Below, piece by piece: positions 1 to 8,877 of a stretch of DNA of 64,000 bases; the first letter of the stretch is position 1, and every line of letters begins with the position of its first letter. Both the position numbers and the translations under genes were made by a program. The stretch comes from JAAFHZ01 sp964247085 (GTDB taxonomy: Bacteria > Cyanobacteriota > Cyanobacteriia > Cyanobacteriales > Chamaesiphonaceae), in contig CAXTSX010000016.1 in NCBI GenBank assembly GCA_964247085.1, forward strand, positions 1 through 64,000. Direction: 5' to 3'. The notes below the pieces were generated by a model. The model did no database searches. It saw only the letters and a program-made list of their open reading frames with translations, and was not told the DNA's origin.

Positions 1-78
1 TAGACGCTGCAAGGTATCTAATCTAAGTGGTTTCGTTGAACCAAGAATCCTCGTGCGTTCACGCCGAGGAGTGTCAAA
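1..78 (+). mobile_element. Right end of an IS200/IS605-family (TnpB/IS1341-type) element
   Basis: Two hairpins sit close to the left edge: TGGTT/AACCA at 28-43, and a subterminal hairpin with CCTCG (49-53) pairing CGAGG (65-69), a bulged T, an inner GCG/CGC pair and a TTCA loop. They are followed by GTGTCAA at about 71-77. This arrangement is what I recall of right ends of cyanobacterial TnpB-encoding IS605-type elements, where the same segment is the scaffold of the TnpB guide RNA. The tnpB gene would lie left of the window, so it is not seen. The exact boundary (76-78) is inferred. The bases just after it, from about 78, would act as the guide segment. Confidence 0.6.
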
Positions 79-1723
79 GTTCAGTGCGATCGATCAGCTC
101 CACTAATTTATTCTGTAAATTTTCTTTGGCCGCTTTACTACGTTGATCACGCATGGCCTGAGATTCTTTTTGCTCTTGCAGCTGTTTCACGAGTGCCGAT
201 TGGGTCATAACTAGACCGATTTGCCGCGCGACTTGAGCTAGCAAATCAATCTCAGATTGTTGCCAATTTCGAGCGGCCCGACTCATATGGCCCATGAGTA
301 AACCATGAAGTCTACTTTCCACAATCACCGGGGCGACAATATTGGCACGAATCTCTAGCCGTTCCATCATCCGTAAATGGCATTCAGTGAGATTGGTAGT
401 ATATATATCGTTAATCGCCGAAATCCTACCAGCTTCGTAACCACAGCCCCGGTTAGTTTGTAGACAGGTATCAACAATCTTTTCGCCGGTGATGGCTTTG
501 ATCGTAGAATCAACAGACTCCACCACAATTTGGCCAGCAAAATCAGCATCCATCTGAAAAAAGATGGCTCGATGCAATTGCAAAGTCACTCGCATATCAT
601 CCATTAACATCATCATAAAATCATAAGGATTCTCCGACTGCGGAAGCTCAGTACTGATCTGAGACAACATGTGTAATTGAAGATTAGTCTGCTGGAGAAC
701 AGTTTTGTCGCCAACAGGGGTTTGATTTAATAATTGCTCAGCTAAAGTGCTGTTCTTGGCAATTTCGGCTTGATTTAAAATCAGACCTAAAAAATTAGCA
801 ATATCAGCACAGATATCTATCTCCCATTTTTGCCAGTGACGACTCATAGAACACTGTTGAATACAAAGTAATCCAACCAACCGCTCCCGAACCATAATCG
901 GGGCAGCAACATTAGACTTAATTTGAGCTTGTTGATAAAGTGATAGTTGCTCTAGCGAAAGACCACTGGTATTAGCATCGTTGACAACTAGAATCAACCC
1001 ATCATGATATCGATCAACCTCCGTCATCGATTTCGTGAAGAAAGTTTCGTTTACTTGTTCATCAACCAACAGCGAAAAGTGGGGGGAAACCTCTTGTGCT
1101 TTAATAGTGCCGCTCCAGTTCAGACCAAAATTGTAGACAAATGATCGATCGGCTCCCAAGATTTTCTTAATAGTTTTTACAGCCTGTGTATAAATCGCTT
1201 GAGGCTCCCTGCTGCGCTGCGAGAGAGCTAATAGATCTCTAAATAAGGCAGCTTGCGCATCCACAGCCTGCTGCTGAATTAAAGACCGCTGAAAATTATC
1301 AATTAGCTGATGAGAGCTTTTGGTCAAGCGATCTACTTCTTGGGCATGAACCGGCAAGACTGTATTTGAAGACAAGAAATTGCCAAAATGCCTCCCATTA
1401 GCTTGAGAAATCTCTTGATCAAGGTGATGTAGATCGGTCGATAATCTACGCACCATCAAAATTGCTAATGAACAGCTTACCGTTCCGATGGCTAAAAATA
1501 TCACAGTGAATAATATGGTCTGTTTACTATTATCCGTCACCGATACTGTTTGGCTATTGACTGCCGGTTTATTTCCCCGAGCATTTTGATCATTTGCCAC
1601 TGTAATACCCAACATCAACAGTGCAAGCACCCAGGTCAAAATAATCCAAAAAATTTGTCTATTTAAACTATTAGTGGATTTGGATAAGTTTAGTTTACTA
1701 GAGCTCGGGATATGATTATTCAT
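74..1723 (-). CDS. Membrane sensor with two GAF domains; probably a chemoreceptor truncated at its 3' end
   Basis: This 549-residue protein has two membrane helices (about 24-43 and 69-91), a linker with helical HAMP-like character, and two GAF domains (about 171-316 and 366-508). GAF domains bind small ligands or bilins; no obvious chromophore Cys motif was confirmed. The order TM-TM-linker-GAF-GAF is that of PilJ/PixJ-type methyl-accepting chemotaxis proteins of cyanobacteria, but the cytoplasmic MCP signalling domain is absent. The protein ends in a helix (LVELIDRTEL) at the point where the second linker and MCP domain normally begin. The stop codon (76-74) lies within the transposon right end, so loss of the C-terminus by insertion is the simplest explanation. 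It is probably non-functional for CheA signalling. Confidence 0.75.
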   Translation of the reverse strand: MNNHIPSSSKLNLSKSTNSLNRQIFWIILTWVLALLMLGITVANDQNARGNKPAVNSQTVSVTDNSKQTILFTVIFLAIGTVSCSLAILMVRRLSTDLHHLDQEISQANGRHFGNFLSSNTVLPVHAQEVDRLTKSSHQLIDNFQRSLIQQQAVDAQAALFRDLLALSQRSREPQAIYTQAVKTIKKILGADRSFVYNFGLNWSGTIKAQEVSPHFSLLVDEQVNETFFTKSMTEVDRYHDGLILVVNDANTSGLSLEQLSLYQQAQIKSNVAAPIMVRERLVGLLCIQQCSMSRHWQKWEIDICADIANFLGLILNQAEIAKNSTLAEQLLNQTPVGDKTVLQQTNLQLHMLSQISTELPQSENPYDFMMMLMDDMRVTLQLHRAIFFQMDADFAGQIVVESVDSTIKAITGEKIVDTCLQTNRGCGYEAGRISAINDIYTTNLTECHLRMMERLEIRANIVAPVIVESRLHGLLMGHMSRAARNWQQSEIDLLAQVARQIGLVMTQSALVKQLQEQKESQAMRDQRSKAAKENLQNKLVELIDRTEL

Positions 1724-1773
1724 AGAGAGATTTGATGATTTCTATGCGTTGGTGATTGATTATCGATCAGTAT

Positions 1774-2469
1774 TTAAATCTCGTGTGTAAAAGAAGTAAA
1801 ATCATCAACCTGCCAGTTAGCAATAGTAGCGTTTCGGAAGTTAGCTTGGTGAAAATTGCTACCTAGAGCTTGTAAGTTAACCAGTTTAGCACCGGTGAAG
1901 TTGGCACTTTGACAATTAGCACCACTCAAGTTTACATTACACAAATCAGCGCCAATTAACTGAGTGCGGGTTAGATTCGCACCAGGCATGTGAGCATCAG
2001 TCAGATCGGCTCGGTTGAACAAAGCGGAGGTTAAGTTCGCATCACGCAGATTTACTCCCAACATAAATGTGTTCTGTAAATTAGCTCTGCTCAAGTCAGT
2101 CTCTGCTAAATTAGCCAGACTGAGATCAGCTTTCATCAAATTTGCTCCAATAAGATTAGCTGCTGTCAAATTAGCACTACTGAGGTTAACTTCGCTCAGG
2201 TTAGCACCCCGCAGATCGACCGCCCGCAGATCAGAGCCTTCCAAATTGGCGCCACTCAAATTAGCCGCTCGTAAATCAGCACCACTCAAATTAGTTTCAG
2301 TCATTTCACAGTGGCTCAAATCAACTTTACGAAACCAAAAAGCCTGCAGATTAGACATCATCAAAACAGAGCCGCTCAAATCTGGATTAATCAGTGAGTT
2401 TATTTTTCGCCAATTATTCCAGGCATCTGCTCCCTTCTTGAATTGAGCCAGATGCTCCGGATTAGCCAT
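1774..2469 (-). CDS. Pentapeptide repeat protein
   Basis: The 231-residue product is made almost entirely of A(D/N)LXX pentapeptide repeats from about residue 45 to 215, for example SGANL, EGSDL, RAVDL, RGANL and SEVNL in succession. Such repeats fold as a right-handed quadrilateral beta-helix. The first 40 residues are not repeated and there is no signal peptide or membrane helix, so it is probably cytosolic. Pentapeptide proteins are numerous in cyanobacteria and mostly of unknown role; a few mimic DNA and protect gyrase, but nothing here points to that. It lies 50 bp upstream of the truncated GAF gene on the same strand. The start is the ATG at 2469-2467. Confidence 0.88.
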   Translation of the reverse strand: MANPEHLAQFKKGADAWNNWRKINSLINPDLSGSVLMMSNLQAFWFRKVDLSHCEMTETNLSGADLRAANLSGANLEGSDLRAVDLRGANLSEVNLSSANLTAANLIGANLMKADLSLANLAETDLSRANLQNTFMLGVNLRDANLTSALFNRADLTDAHMPGANLTRTQLIGADLCNVNLSGANCQSANFTGAKLVNLQALGSNFHQANFRNATIANWQVDDFTSFTHEI

Positions 2470-2794
2470 TTCAATTCAACCCTCAATCGCCAGAATTCTT
2501 TAACATGATGTAGATACCCACTGATTCTATCTTTATTTTTACTGTTTACCATTCCTATTGTTATAACAATCAGCAGAATCACCCAGAATCGAGTCGGACA
2601 ATTCTATCATCTTAATAACCTAGATATTGAACCATTGACTATCAATTAAAACATCAAAACATTAAATGATACTAACTCAAAAATGCAGCTCAGCAACAGA
2701 AATATGCGATAATCTGGTGGGCTGTGTTGGAAGTTGTGCAGAAAGTCGATTACCTCCGATATGACAAGTTGTATGAGAGACAAGGGGAAATATC
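2470..2794. other. Divergent intergenic region between pentapeptide gene and hom
   Basis: These 325 bp are AT-rich and hold the outward promoters of both flanking genes. Toward hom there is an extended -10-like TGC-GATAAT at 2705-2713 without a good -35, and an AAGGGG ribosome-binding sequence a few bases before the ATG at 2795. I see no RNA gene, repeat or convincing small gene. Confidence 0.4.
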
Positions 2795-4078
2795 ATGGTT
2801 AAAATCGGCATCTTAGGTTTGGGGACTGTCGGTACAGGCACTGCCCAAATCTTGCTTGACCCAAGTGGTCGGCACCATCTTTTAAAAGAAATTGAAATTG
2901 CCCAAGTTGGCGTCAGCAACATTGATAAAGTCCGCTCCATTAGTTTTGCTCCCGGTATTTTAACTACCGACTTGGACTTGATCGTCACCGACCCGGAAAT
3001 TTCCATCATCGTAGAATTAATTGGGGGCTTAGAGCCAGCTCGCAGTTTAATACTCAAGGCGATCGATCACGGTAAACATGTAGTCACGGCCAACAAAGCT
3101 GTCATCTCCCGGTTTGGAGATGAGATTTTCACAGCGGCCAACAAAGCTGGTGTTTATGTTTTGCTGGAAGCAGCCGTGGGTGGTGGTATTCCAATCATTC
3201 AGCCCCTTAAACAGTCTTTAGGCGTAAATCGTATCCATAAAGTTACGGGTATTATCAATGGCACCACTAACTACATTCTGAGCAGAATGACTACGGAGGG
3301 CGGTGAGTTTGCAGATATTTTAGCGGATGCCCAACAGCTCGGCTATGCTGAAGCCGATCCTACCGCCGATGTAGATGGCTTAGACGCTGGTGATAAGATC
3401 GCCATCTTAGCCGCATTAGCATTCGGAGACCGCATTAAGCGTGAAGATGTCTACTGTGCAGGTATTCGGAAGGTCGGGGCAACTGATATAGCCTATGCCG
3501 ATCGACTGGGCTATGTAATTAAGCTGTTGGCGATCGCGGAAAAGTCTGCTGATGGCTTAGTATCAGTGCGCGTACACCCTACTCTATTGGTTAAATCGCA
3601 CCCATTGGCCAGTGTGAATGGAGTCTACAACGCCATTTTGGTAGAAGGGGAACCTCTTGGTCAGGTGATGCTCTTTGGTCCGGGAGCGGGGGCAGGCGCA
3701 ACGGCCTCTGCCGTTGTATCCGATTTAGTGACCATCGTGGCAGCGCGCCAATGTCAAAATGCCGCCGTTAATCCACTCTTAAGCTGTCCGCATCAGTATT
3801 ATGCTCAAATGGCTTCCGTAGAAAGTTTGGTTGGTCGCTTCTATGTGCGCTTTCAAACTAAAGATTTACCTGGCACCATTGGCTATATTGGCACTGCTTT
3901 TGGTAACCACCAAGTCAGTATTGAATCAATTGTCCAAACTTCGGTCAGCGCTGCTGGGGCTGAAATAGTGGTGGTCACAGGCGAAGTGGCTGAATCTAAT
4001 TTTAGAAAGGCGTTGCAGTCGATCGAACAATTGCCAGCAATTCAAAGTATTCCGGCTATTTTAAATGTTGTGCAATAA
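2795..4078 (+). CDS. hom: Homoserine dehydrogenase
   Basis: Reduces aspartate semialdehyde to homoserine with NAD(P)H, the branch-point step to threonine, methionine and isoleucine. The 427-residue protein has an N-terminal Rossmann motif (GLGTVGTGTA, about 7-16), the family motif VTANKA near residue 98, the catalytic-domain signature GIINGTTNYIL near residue 152 and EADPTADVDGLDAGDK with the catalytic Asp/Lys region near 190. A C-terminal ACT domain (about 345-427, from FYVRFQTKDLPGTIGYI) is the usual site of feedback control by threonine. Length and order match monofunctional bacterial enzymes; no aspartokinase is fused. The start is an ATG with a purine-rich AAGGGG upstream. clpC follows 114 bp downstream on the same strand and is functionally unrelated. 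Confidence 0.96.
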   Translation: MVKIGILGLGTVGTGTAQILLDPSGRHHLLKEIEIAQVGVSNIDKVRSISFAPGILTTDLDLIVTDPEISIIVELIGGLEPARSLILKAIDHGKHVVTANKAVISRFGDEIFTAANKAGVYVLLEAAVGGGIPIIQPLKQSLGVNRIHKVTGIINGTTNYILSRMTTEGGEFADILADAQQLGYAEADPTADVDGLDAGDKIAILAALAFGDRIKREDVYCAGIRKVGATDIAYADRLGYVIKLLAIAEKSADGLVSVRVHPTLLVKSHPLASVNGVYNAILVEGEPLGQVMLFGPGAGAGATASAVVSDLVTIVAARQCQNAAVNPLLSCPHQYYAQMASVESLVGRFYVRFQTKDLPGTIGYIGTAFGNHQVSIESIVQTSVSAAGAEIVVVTGEVAESNFRKALQSIEQLPAIQSIPAILNVVQ

Positions 4079-4192
4079 CACAAAGAACCTAGCACAGTCA
4101 TAGCAAATTAGGTGTTATATCCGAACCCGTATCCGAAAAATCCTGTGTTAGAATTTACACATCAGGCTAGCAGCAGGTGATGGAGACAAACC

Positions 4193-6694
4193 ATGTTTGA
4201 ACGCTTTACAGAGAAAGCCATTAAGGTCATCATGCTGGCCCAGGAAGAGGCACGTCGCCTGGGACACAATTTCGTCGGCACCGAACAAATCCTCTTGGGT
4301 TTGATTGGTGAAGGCACCGGAGTAGCGGCCAAAGTACTAAAATCGATGGGCGTTAATCTCAAAGATGCCCGGATTGAGGTCGAAAAAATTATCGGTCGAG
4401 GTTCTGGGTTCGTCGCGGTAGAAATTCCTTTCACCCCCAGAGCTAAGCGGGTTCTAGAACTGTCCTTGGAAGAGGCCAGACAGCTAGGGCATAACTACAT
4501 TGGTACCGAACACCTGCTCCTAGGTCTGATCCGCGAAGGTGAAGGCGTAGCAGCTAGAGTACTGGAAAATCTGGGCGTAGACCTTTCCAAAGTAAGGACT
4601 CAGGTAATTCGGATGCTGGGAGAAACAGCAGAAGCTGTAGCTCCTGGTGGCGGTTCTTCTGGTCGTGGTAATAAAACCCCCACCCTAGATGAGTTTGGTT
4701 CCAACCTTACTCAGATGGCGATGGATGGTAAGCTCGACCCTGTTGTTGGCCGCGCTAAAGAGATTGAGCGGGTCATTCAGATCTTGGGTCGGCGTACTAA
4801 AAACAACCCGGTGCTCATTGGTGAACCAGGTGTTGGTAAAACGGCCATTGCCGAGGGTTTGGCACAGCGAATTATTGCGGCTGACGTTCCAGATATCTTA
4901 GAAGACAAGCGGGTAATGACCCTGGATATTGGTCTACTAGTGGCTGGTACCAAGTATCGAGGGGAATTTGAAGAGCGTCTGAAAAAGATCATGGACGAAA
5001 TTCGCCAAGCGGGTAACGTGATTTTGGTAATTGACGAAGTTCATACCCTGATTGGTGCTGGAGCTGCTGAGGGCGCGATCGATGCCGCTAACATCTTGAA
5101 GCCAGCTCTGGCTAGAGGTGAGTTGCAATGTATCGGTGCTACTACCTTGGATGAGTATCGTAAACATATTGAACGGGATGCAGCTTTAGAGCGGCGTTTT
5201 CAACCAGTGATGGTTGGTGAACCCAGCGTAGCTGAAACCATTGAGATTTTGCACGGTTTGCGGGAACGCTATGAGCAGCACCACAAACTACGCATCACTG
5301 ACGACGCCTTAAAAGCTGCGGCGGAGTTGGCCGATCGCTATATTGCCGACAGGTTTCTGCCCGATAAGGCGATCGATCTGATGGATGAAGCTGGGTCGCG
5401 GGTAAGATTGCTCAATTCCCAATTACCAGCTGCTGCCAAAGAACTAGATAAAGAGCTGCGCCAAGTCTTGAAAGACAAAGACGATGCTGTTAGGTCTCAG
5501 GACTTTGAAAAGGCTGGTCAACTGAAAGACCGCGAGTTAGAGATCAAGGCTGAGATCAAAAACATCGCTCAGGCCAAACGGGCTGAATCCGCTGAAAACA
5601 AAGATACCAAGACTCCGGATGTCACCGAAGAAGACATCGCTCATATTGTGGCTTCTTGGACGGGCGTACCGGTCAGCAAGCTCACCGAATCGGAATCGAT
5701 CAAGCTGCTGCATATGGAGGAAACTCTCCACCAGCGCCTGATTGGTCAAGACGAAGCCGTTCGATCGGTATCCCGTGCTATTCGACGCGCCCGGGTCGGA
5801 CTAAAGAATCCAAATCGTCCGATCGCTAGCTTTATTTTCTCTGGCCCCACCGGGGTTGGTAAAACCGAGCTGACTAAGGCTTTAGCAGCCTACTTCTTTG
5901 GTTCGGAAGAATCAATGATTCGGTTGGACATGTCGGAGTACATGGAACGGCACACGGTATCCAAGCTGATTGGTTCACCACCAGGCTATGTTGGTTTCAA
6001 TGAAGGTGGTCAGTTGACTGAAGCTGTCCGTCGTCGCCCCTACACCGTCGTCTTGTTCGATGAAATCGAAAAAGCGCATCCCGACATCTTTAACATGTTG
6101 CTGCAAATCTTAGAAGATGGTCGCTTGACTGATTCTAAGGGTCGCACGGTGGACTTCAAGAACACTTTATTGATCATGACTTCCAACATTGGTTCTAAGG
6201 TAATCGAGAAGGGTGGCGGTGGTCTAGGGTTTGAGTTTGAAGATAACAAAACCGAAGCTACCTACAACCGGATCAAGAGCCTGGTGAATGAAGAGCTGAA
6301 GAACTACTTCCGCCCTGAGTTCCTGAACCGTCTGGACGAAATTATTGTCTTCCAGCAGTTGACTAAGGATGAAGTGAGGAATATTGCCGACATCATGCTG
6401 GCTGACCTATTTAAGCGCTTGACTGAAAAGGGTATTACCTTGGAAGTCACTGATAAGTTTAAAGATCGCCTGATTGAAGAGGGTTACAACCCGGCCTATG
6501 GTGCTCGTCCGTTGCGGCGTGCCATTATGCGTCTGTTAGAAGATGTGTTGGCTGAGGAAATGCTCTCGGGTCGGTTAAGCGAAGGTGATTCTGGTATCGT
6601 CGATTTAGATGATGATAACAAAGCCTTCGTCCGCGAGAATCCTAATCCGCCAGCCGCACCGCAAGATGAAGCTGTCTTGAGTACTGCTGAATAG
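4193..6694 (+). CDS. clpC: ClpC, AAA+ chaperone of the Clp protease
   Basis: HSP100 unfoldase that feeds substrates into a ClpP-type barrel and is essential in cyanobacteria and chloroplasts. The 833 residues contain two Clp-N repeats (about 1-145), a first AAA module with Walker A GEPGVGKT (210-217), a coiled middle domain with a UVR-like motif (about 420-460), and a second AAA module with Walker A GPTGVGKT (551-558) and the C-terminal ClpB D2-small domain. Length and domain order match cyanobacterial ClpC. The family is known to pair with the ClpP3/ClpR core, and a clpR/clpP operon lies at 28-30 kb. It is a single-gene unit, closed by the strong terminator at 6704-6755. Confidence 0.97.
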   Translation: MFERFTEKAIKVIMLAQEEARRLGHNFVGTEQILLGLIGEGTGVAAKVLKSMGVNLKDARIEVEKIIGRGSGFVAVEIPFTPRAKRVLELSLEEARQLGHNYIGTEHLLLGLIREGEGVAARVLENLGVDLSKVRTQVIRMLGETAEAVAPGGGSSGRGNKTPTLDEFGSNLTQMAMDGKLDPVVGRAKEIERVIQILGRRTKNNPVLIGEPGVGKTAIAEGLAQRIIAADVPDILEDKRVMTLDIGLLVAGTKYRGEFEERLKKIMDEIRQAGNVILVIDEVHTLIGAGAAEGAIDAANILKPALARGELQCIGATTLDEYRKHIERDAALERRFQPVMVGEPSVAETIEILHGLRERYEQHHKLRITDDALKAAAELADRYIADRFLPDKAIDLMDEAGSRVRLLNSQLPAAAKELDKELRQVLKDKDDAVRSQDFEKAGQLKDRELEIKAEIKNIAQAKRAESAENKDTKTPDVTEEDIAHIVASWTGVPVSKLTESESIKLLHMEETLHQRLIGQDEAVRSVSRAIRRARVGLKNPNRPIASFIFSGPTGVGKTELTKALAAYFFGSEESMIRLDMSEYMERHTVSKLIGSPPGYVGFNEGGQLTEAVRRRPYTVVLFDEIEKAHPDIFNMLLQILEDGRLTDSKGRTVDFKNTLLIMTSNIGSKVIEKGGGGLGFEFEDNKTEATYNRIKSLVNEELKNYFRPEFLNRLDEIIVFQQLTKDEVRNIADIMLADLFKRLTEKGITLEVTDKFKDRLIEEGYNPAYGARPLRRAIMRLLEDVLAEEMLSGRLSEGDSGIVDLDDDNKAFVRENPNPPAAPQDEAVLSTAE

Positions 6695-6703
6695 GATTTA
6701 GAT

Positions 6704-6755
6704 AATTGAACTAAAAAGCCTGTGGTCAAATGACTGCAGGCTTTTTAGTTCAATT
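6704..6755. terminator. Bidirectional intrinsic terminator between clpC and guaA
   Basis: A perfect 19-bp inverted repeat (6704-6722 with 6737-6755) surrounds a 14-nt loop. The arms read AAAAAGCCTG and CAGGCTTTTT in their inner parts, so a U-rich tract follows the GC base in either direction. It lies 10 bp after the clpC stop and 19 bp beyond the guaA stop, so one element serves both convergent genes. Confidence 0.92.
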
Positions 6756-6773
6756 ATGCGACTAGCATTCTAC

Positions 6774-8384
6774 TTATTCCCATTCTATCGTCCCCGGCGG
6801 CTTCGAGGTAATATCGTAAACCACCCGATTCACACCCTTCACCTCATTCACAATCCGATTAGAAATAATTTCCAACACATCGTAGGGCACCCGCGACCAA
6901 TCCGCCGTCATTCCATCTTCACTGGAAACAAAACGCAGGACGATCGGATGAGCATAGGTACGTTGATCGCCCATGACTCCCACGCTTTTCACTTCTGCGA
7001 GTAATACAGCAAAAGCTTGCCAGACTTCGTTGTACAGTCCGTGGCGGTTAACTTCTTGCCGGACAATTAGGTCAGCATCCCGCAGGGTATTTAAACGTGC
7101 TGCCGTCACTTCTCCCATAATCCGAATCGCTAAGCCGGGACCTGGAAAGGGCTGACGATTGACAATTTCTTCTGGTAAATTGAGCGCCTTACCCACTTTG
7201 CGCACTTCGTCTTTAAAGAGCTTTCGCAAAGGCTCCACCAGCTTAAATTGTAAATCCTTGGGCAAACCACCCACATTATGATGGCTCTTGATTTTTACTG
7301 CCACCCGCTCACCAGTCTGCGGATCAACGTTAGTATCTGCCGATTCAATCACATCAGGATAGAGCGTACCCTGAGCCAAATAGTCAAAAGGCCCATGCTT
7401 TTTGGATTCTTCTTCAAAGACCCGGATAAATTCAGTGCCAATAATTTTGCGCTTTTCTTCTGGATCGGTCACGCCAGCAACCGCATTAATAAATCTTTCC
7501 CGAGCCATCACATGCACTACCGGAATATGAAACTGCTCTTTGAAAAGCGTTACCAAACGCTCTGGCTCTAGTTTGCGCATGAAGCCTTGATCTATGAACA
7601 TGCAAGTAAGCTGGTCGCCGATCGCTCGATGCAGTAAAAAGGCTAAAGTCGAAGAATCCACCCCGCCCGATAGTGCCAACAGGACTTTCTTATCACCTAC
7701 GCGGGCGCGCACTTCTCGAATCGACTCTTCGACAAAAGCTTCAGTTGTCCAAGTGGGCTGACAACTGCAGATGTGATAAACAAAATTACTAATCAGAGCA
7801 AAACCATCGATCGAATGCACCACTTCCGGGTGAAATTGCACGCCATACAGATGGCGTTGGTGATCGGCAATGGCGGCACAGGGAGTATTTTCAGTATGTG
7901 CCAACAACTCAAAACCGGTGGGTAGTTGCGTACAAGAGTCCCCATGACTCATCCACATCGTGCTTTTTTCGGTCACATTAGTGAGCAGATCTGTCGGATC
8001 ATCGATGCGGATTGCAGCTTTGCCATACTCCGCCCGATCGGCCTTCACGACCTCGCCGCCCAACTGCTTGACCATTAGCTGCATTCCATAGCAGACCCCC
8101 AACACTGGAATACCTAAATCCCAAATGGCTGGGTCGCACTGCGGTGCTCCCTGGTCATAGACTGAGCTGGGCCCACCAGATAGGATAATACCCTGGGGAT
8201 TAAGCAGTTTTAGCTGTTCAGCACTGGTGCGATAGGGAATTACTTCTGAATATACTTGGGTTTCTCGAATACGTCTGGCGATTAGCTCGGAGTACTGCGA
8301 GCCAAAATCTAAAATGACAATAATTTGACGGTGGAGGGGGCTGCTGGTGGATTGACCAGCAATGGTTTGAGTTTCGGCGGTCAC
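6774..8384 (-). CDS. guaA: GMP synthase (glutamine-hydrolysing)
   Basis: Converts XMP to GMP using ATP and glutamine ammonia. The 536 residues have a class I glutamine amidotransferase domain with Cys98 (GVCYGMQ) and His185/Glu187 (FHPEV), an ATP pyrophosphatase domain with the P-loop SGGVDSS (239-245), and a C-terminal dimerisation domain ending in the conserved PPGTIEWE. The length is normal for the fused bacterial enzyme. It stands alone, convergent to clpC, with the shared terminator beyond its stop. The first 18 residues before the amidotransferase domain are variable in the family. Confidence 0.97.
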   Translation of the reverse strand: MTAETQTIAGQSTSSPLHRQIIVILDFGSQYSELIARRIRETQVYSEVIPYRTSAEQLKLLNPQGIILSGGPSSVYDQGAPQCDPAIWDLGIPVLGVCYGMQLMVKQLGGEVVKADRAEYGKAAIRIDDPTDLLTNVTEKSTMWMSHGDSCTQLPTGFELLAHTENTPCAAIADHQRHLYGVQFHPEVVHSIDGFALISNFVYHICSCQPTWTTEAFVEESIREVRARVGDKKVLLALSGGVDSSTLAFLLHRAIGDQLTCMFIDQGFMRKLEPERLVTLFKEQFHIPVVHVMARERFINAVAGVTDPEEKRKIIGTEFIRVFEEESKKHGPFDYLAQGTLYPDVIESADTNVDPQTGERVAVKIKSHHNVGGLPKDLQFKLVEPLRKLFKDEVRKVGKALNLPEEIVNRQPFPGPGLAIRIMGEVTAARLNTLRDADLIVRQEVNRHGLYNEVWQAFAVLLAEVKSVGVMGDQRTYAHPIVLRFVSSEDGMTADWSRVPYDVLEIISNRIVNEVKGVNRVVYDITSKPPGTIEWE

Positions 8385-8530
8385 TGCGGGGCTCCCTAAT
8401 CGCGACGTGGAATAAAAATAACAGGGATCAGAATTTTACTAATACTTGGTCTTGAAAAGAAGATATCAAAACAAACAAAATATTCGATTAAACTTAGCAC
8501 AATTGCGGCCAAAAAACTTTTACGCTGCTT

Positions 8531-8737
8531 TTATTCCGGCCACTCTGGAATTACCCATTGGGGCGGTGCCATCATTTTCTTGCGCCGGGCTGCTTCAGCA
8601 ATTTCATGCATTTGATCGATCGAAGTTTCGCCAATAAAATTAGCGGCGGCGTTGATATGGGTTTCGCTAGGACAGTTATCTGGCTGGAGACAACCATTTT
8701 GGCATTCGGTGGCGCAGTTAATAGTAGAAGTTTCCAT
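8531..8737 (-). CDS. Small conserved Cys-containing protein of unknown function
   Basis: I choose the ATG at 8737-8735, giving 68 residues; a longer in-frame reading to 8806 adds a hydrophobic segment that does not look native. The N-terminal part carries four cysteines (positions 8, 12, 16 and 22) that could bind zinc or an Fe-S cluster. The C-terminal half contains an amphipathic helix (SIDQMHEIAEAARRKK) and ends PPQWVIPEWPE. This pattern resembles small hypothetical proteins I recall from many cyanobacteria, but no function is known to me. It lies between guaA and the MscS-type gene on the same strand, as a separate unit. Confidence 0.65.
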   Translation of the reverse strand: METSTINCATECQNGCLQPDNCPSETHINAAANFIGETSIDQMHEIAEAARRKKMMAPPQWVIPEWPE

Positions 8738-8877
8738 GCTTAAAAAATCAAATAATAATCTAAATAGTCTTCCCAAAGTATAGAAAATGACTGCTGACCA
8801 GTGCAAGCTAACTTGCCTTTAGGTCAACAGCCATCCATCAACTAATCAATTGAAATTAATCGAGATCGATTAACCAA

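Noticed and set aside
2015..2446. Long plus-strand open frame inside the pentapeptide gene
   Set aside because: It is the antisense shadow of the repetitive pentapeptide codons; it has no recognisable protein pattern.
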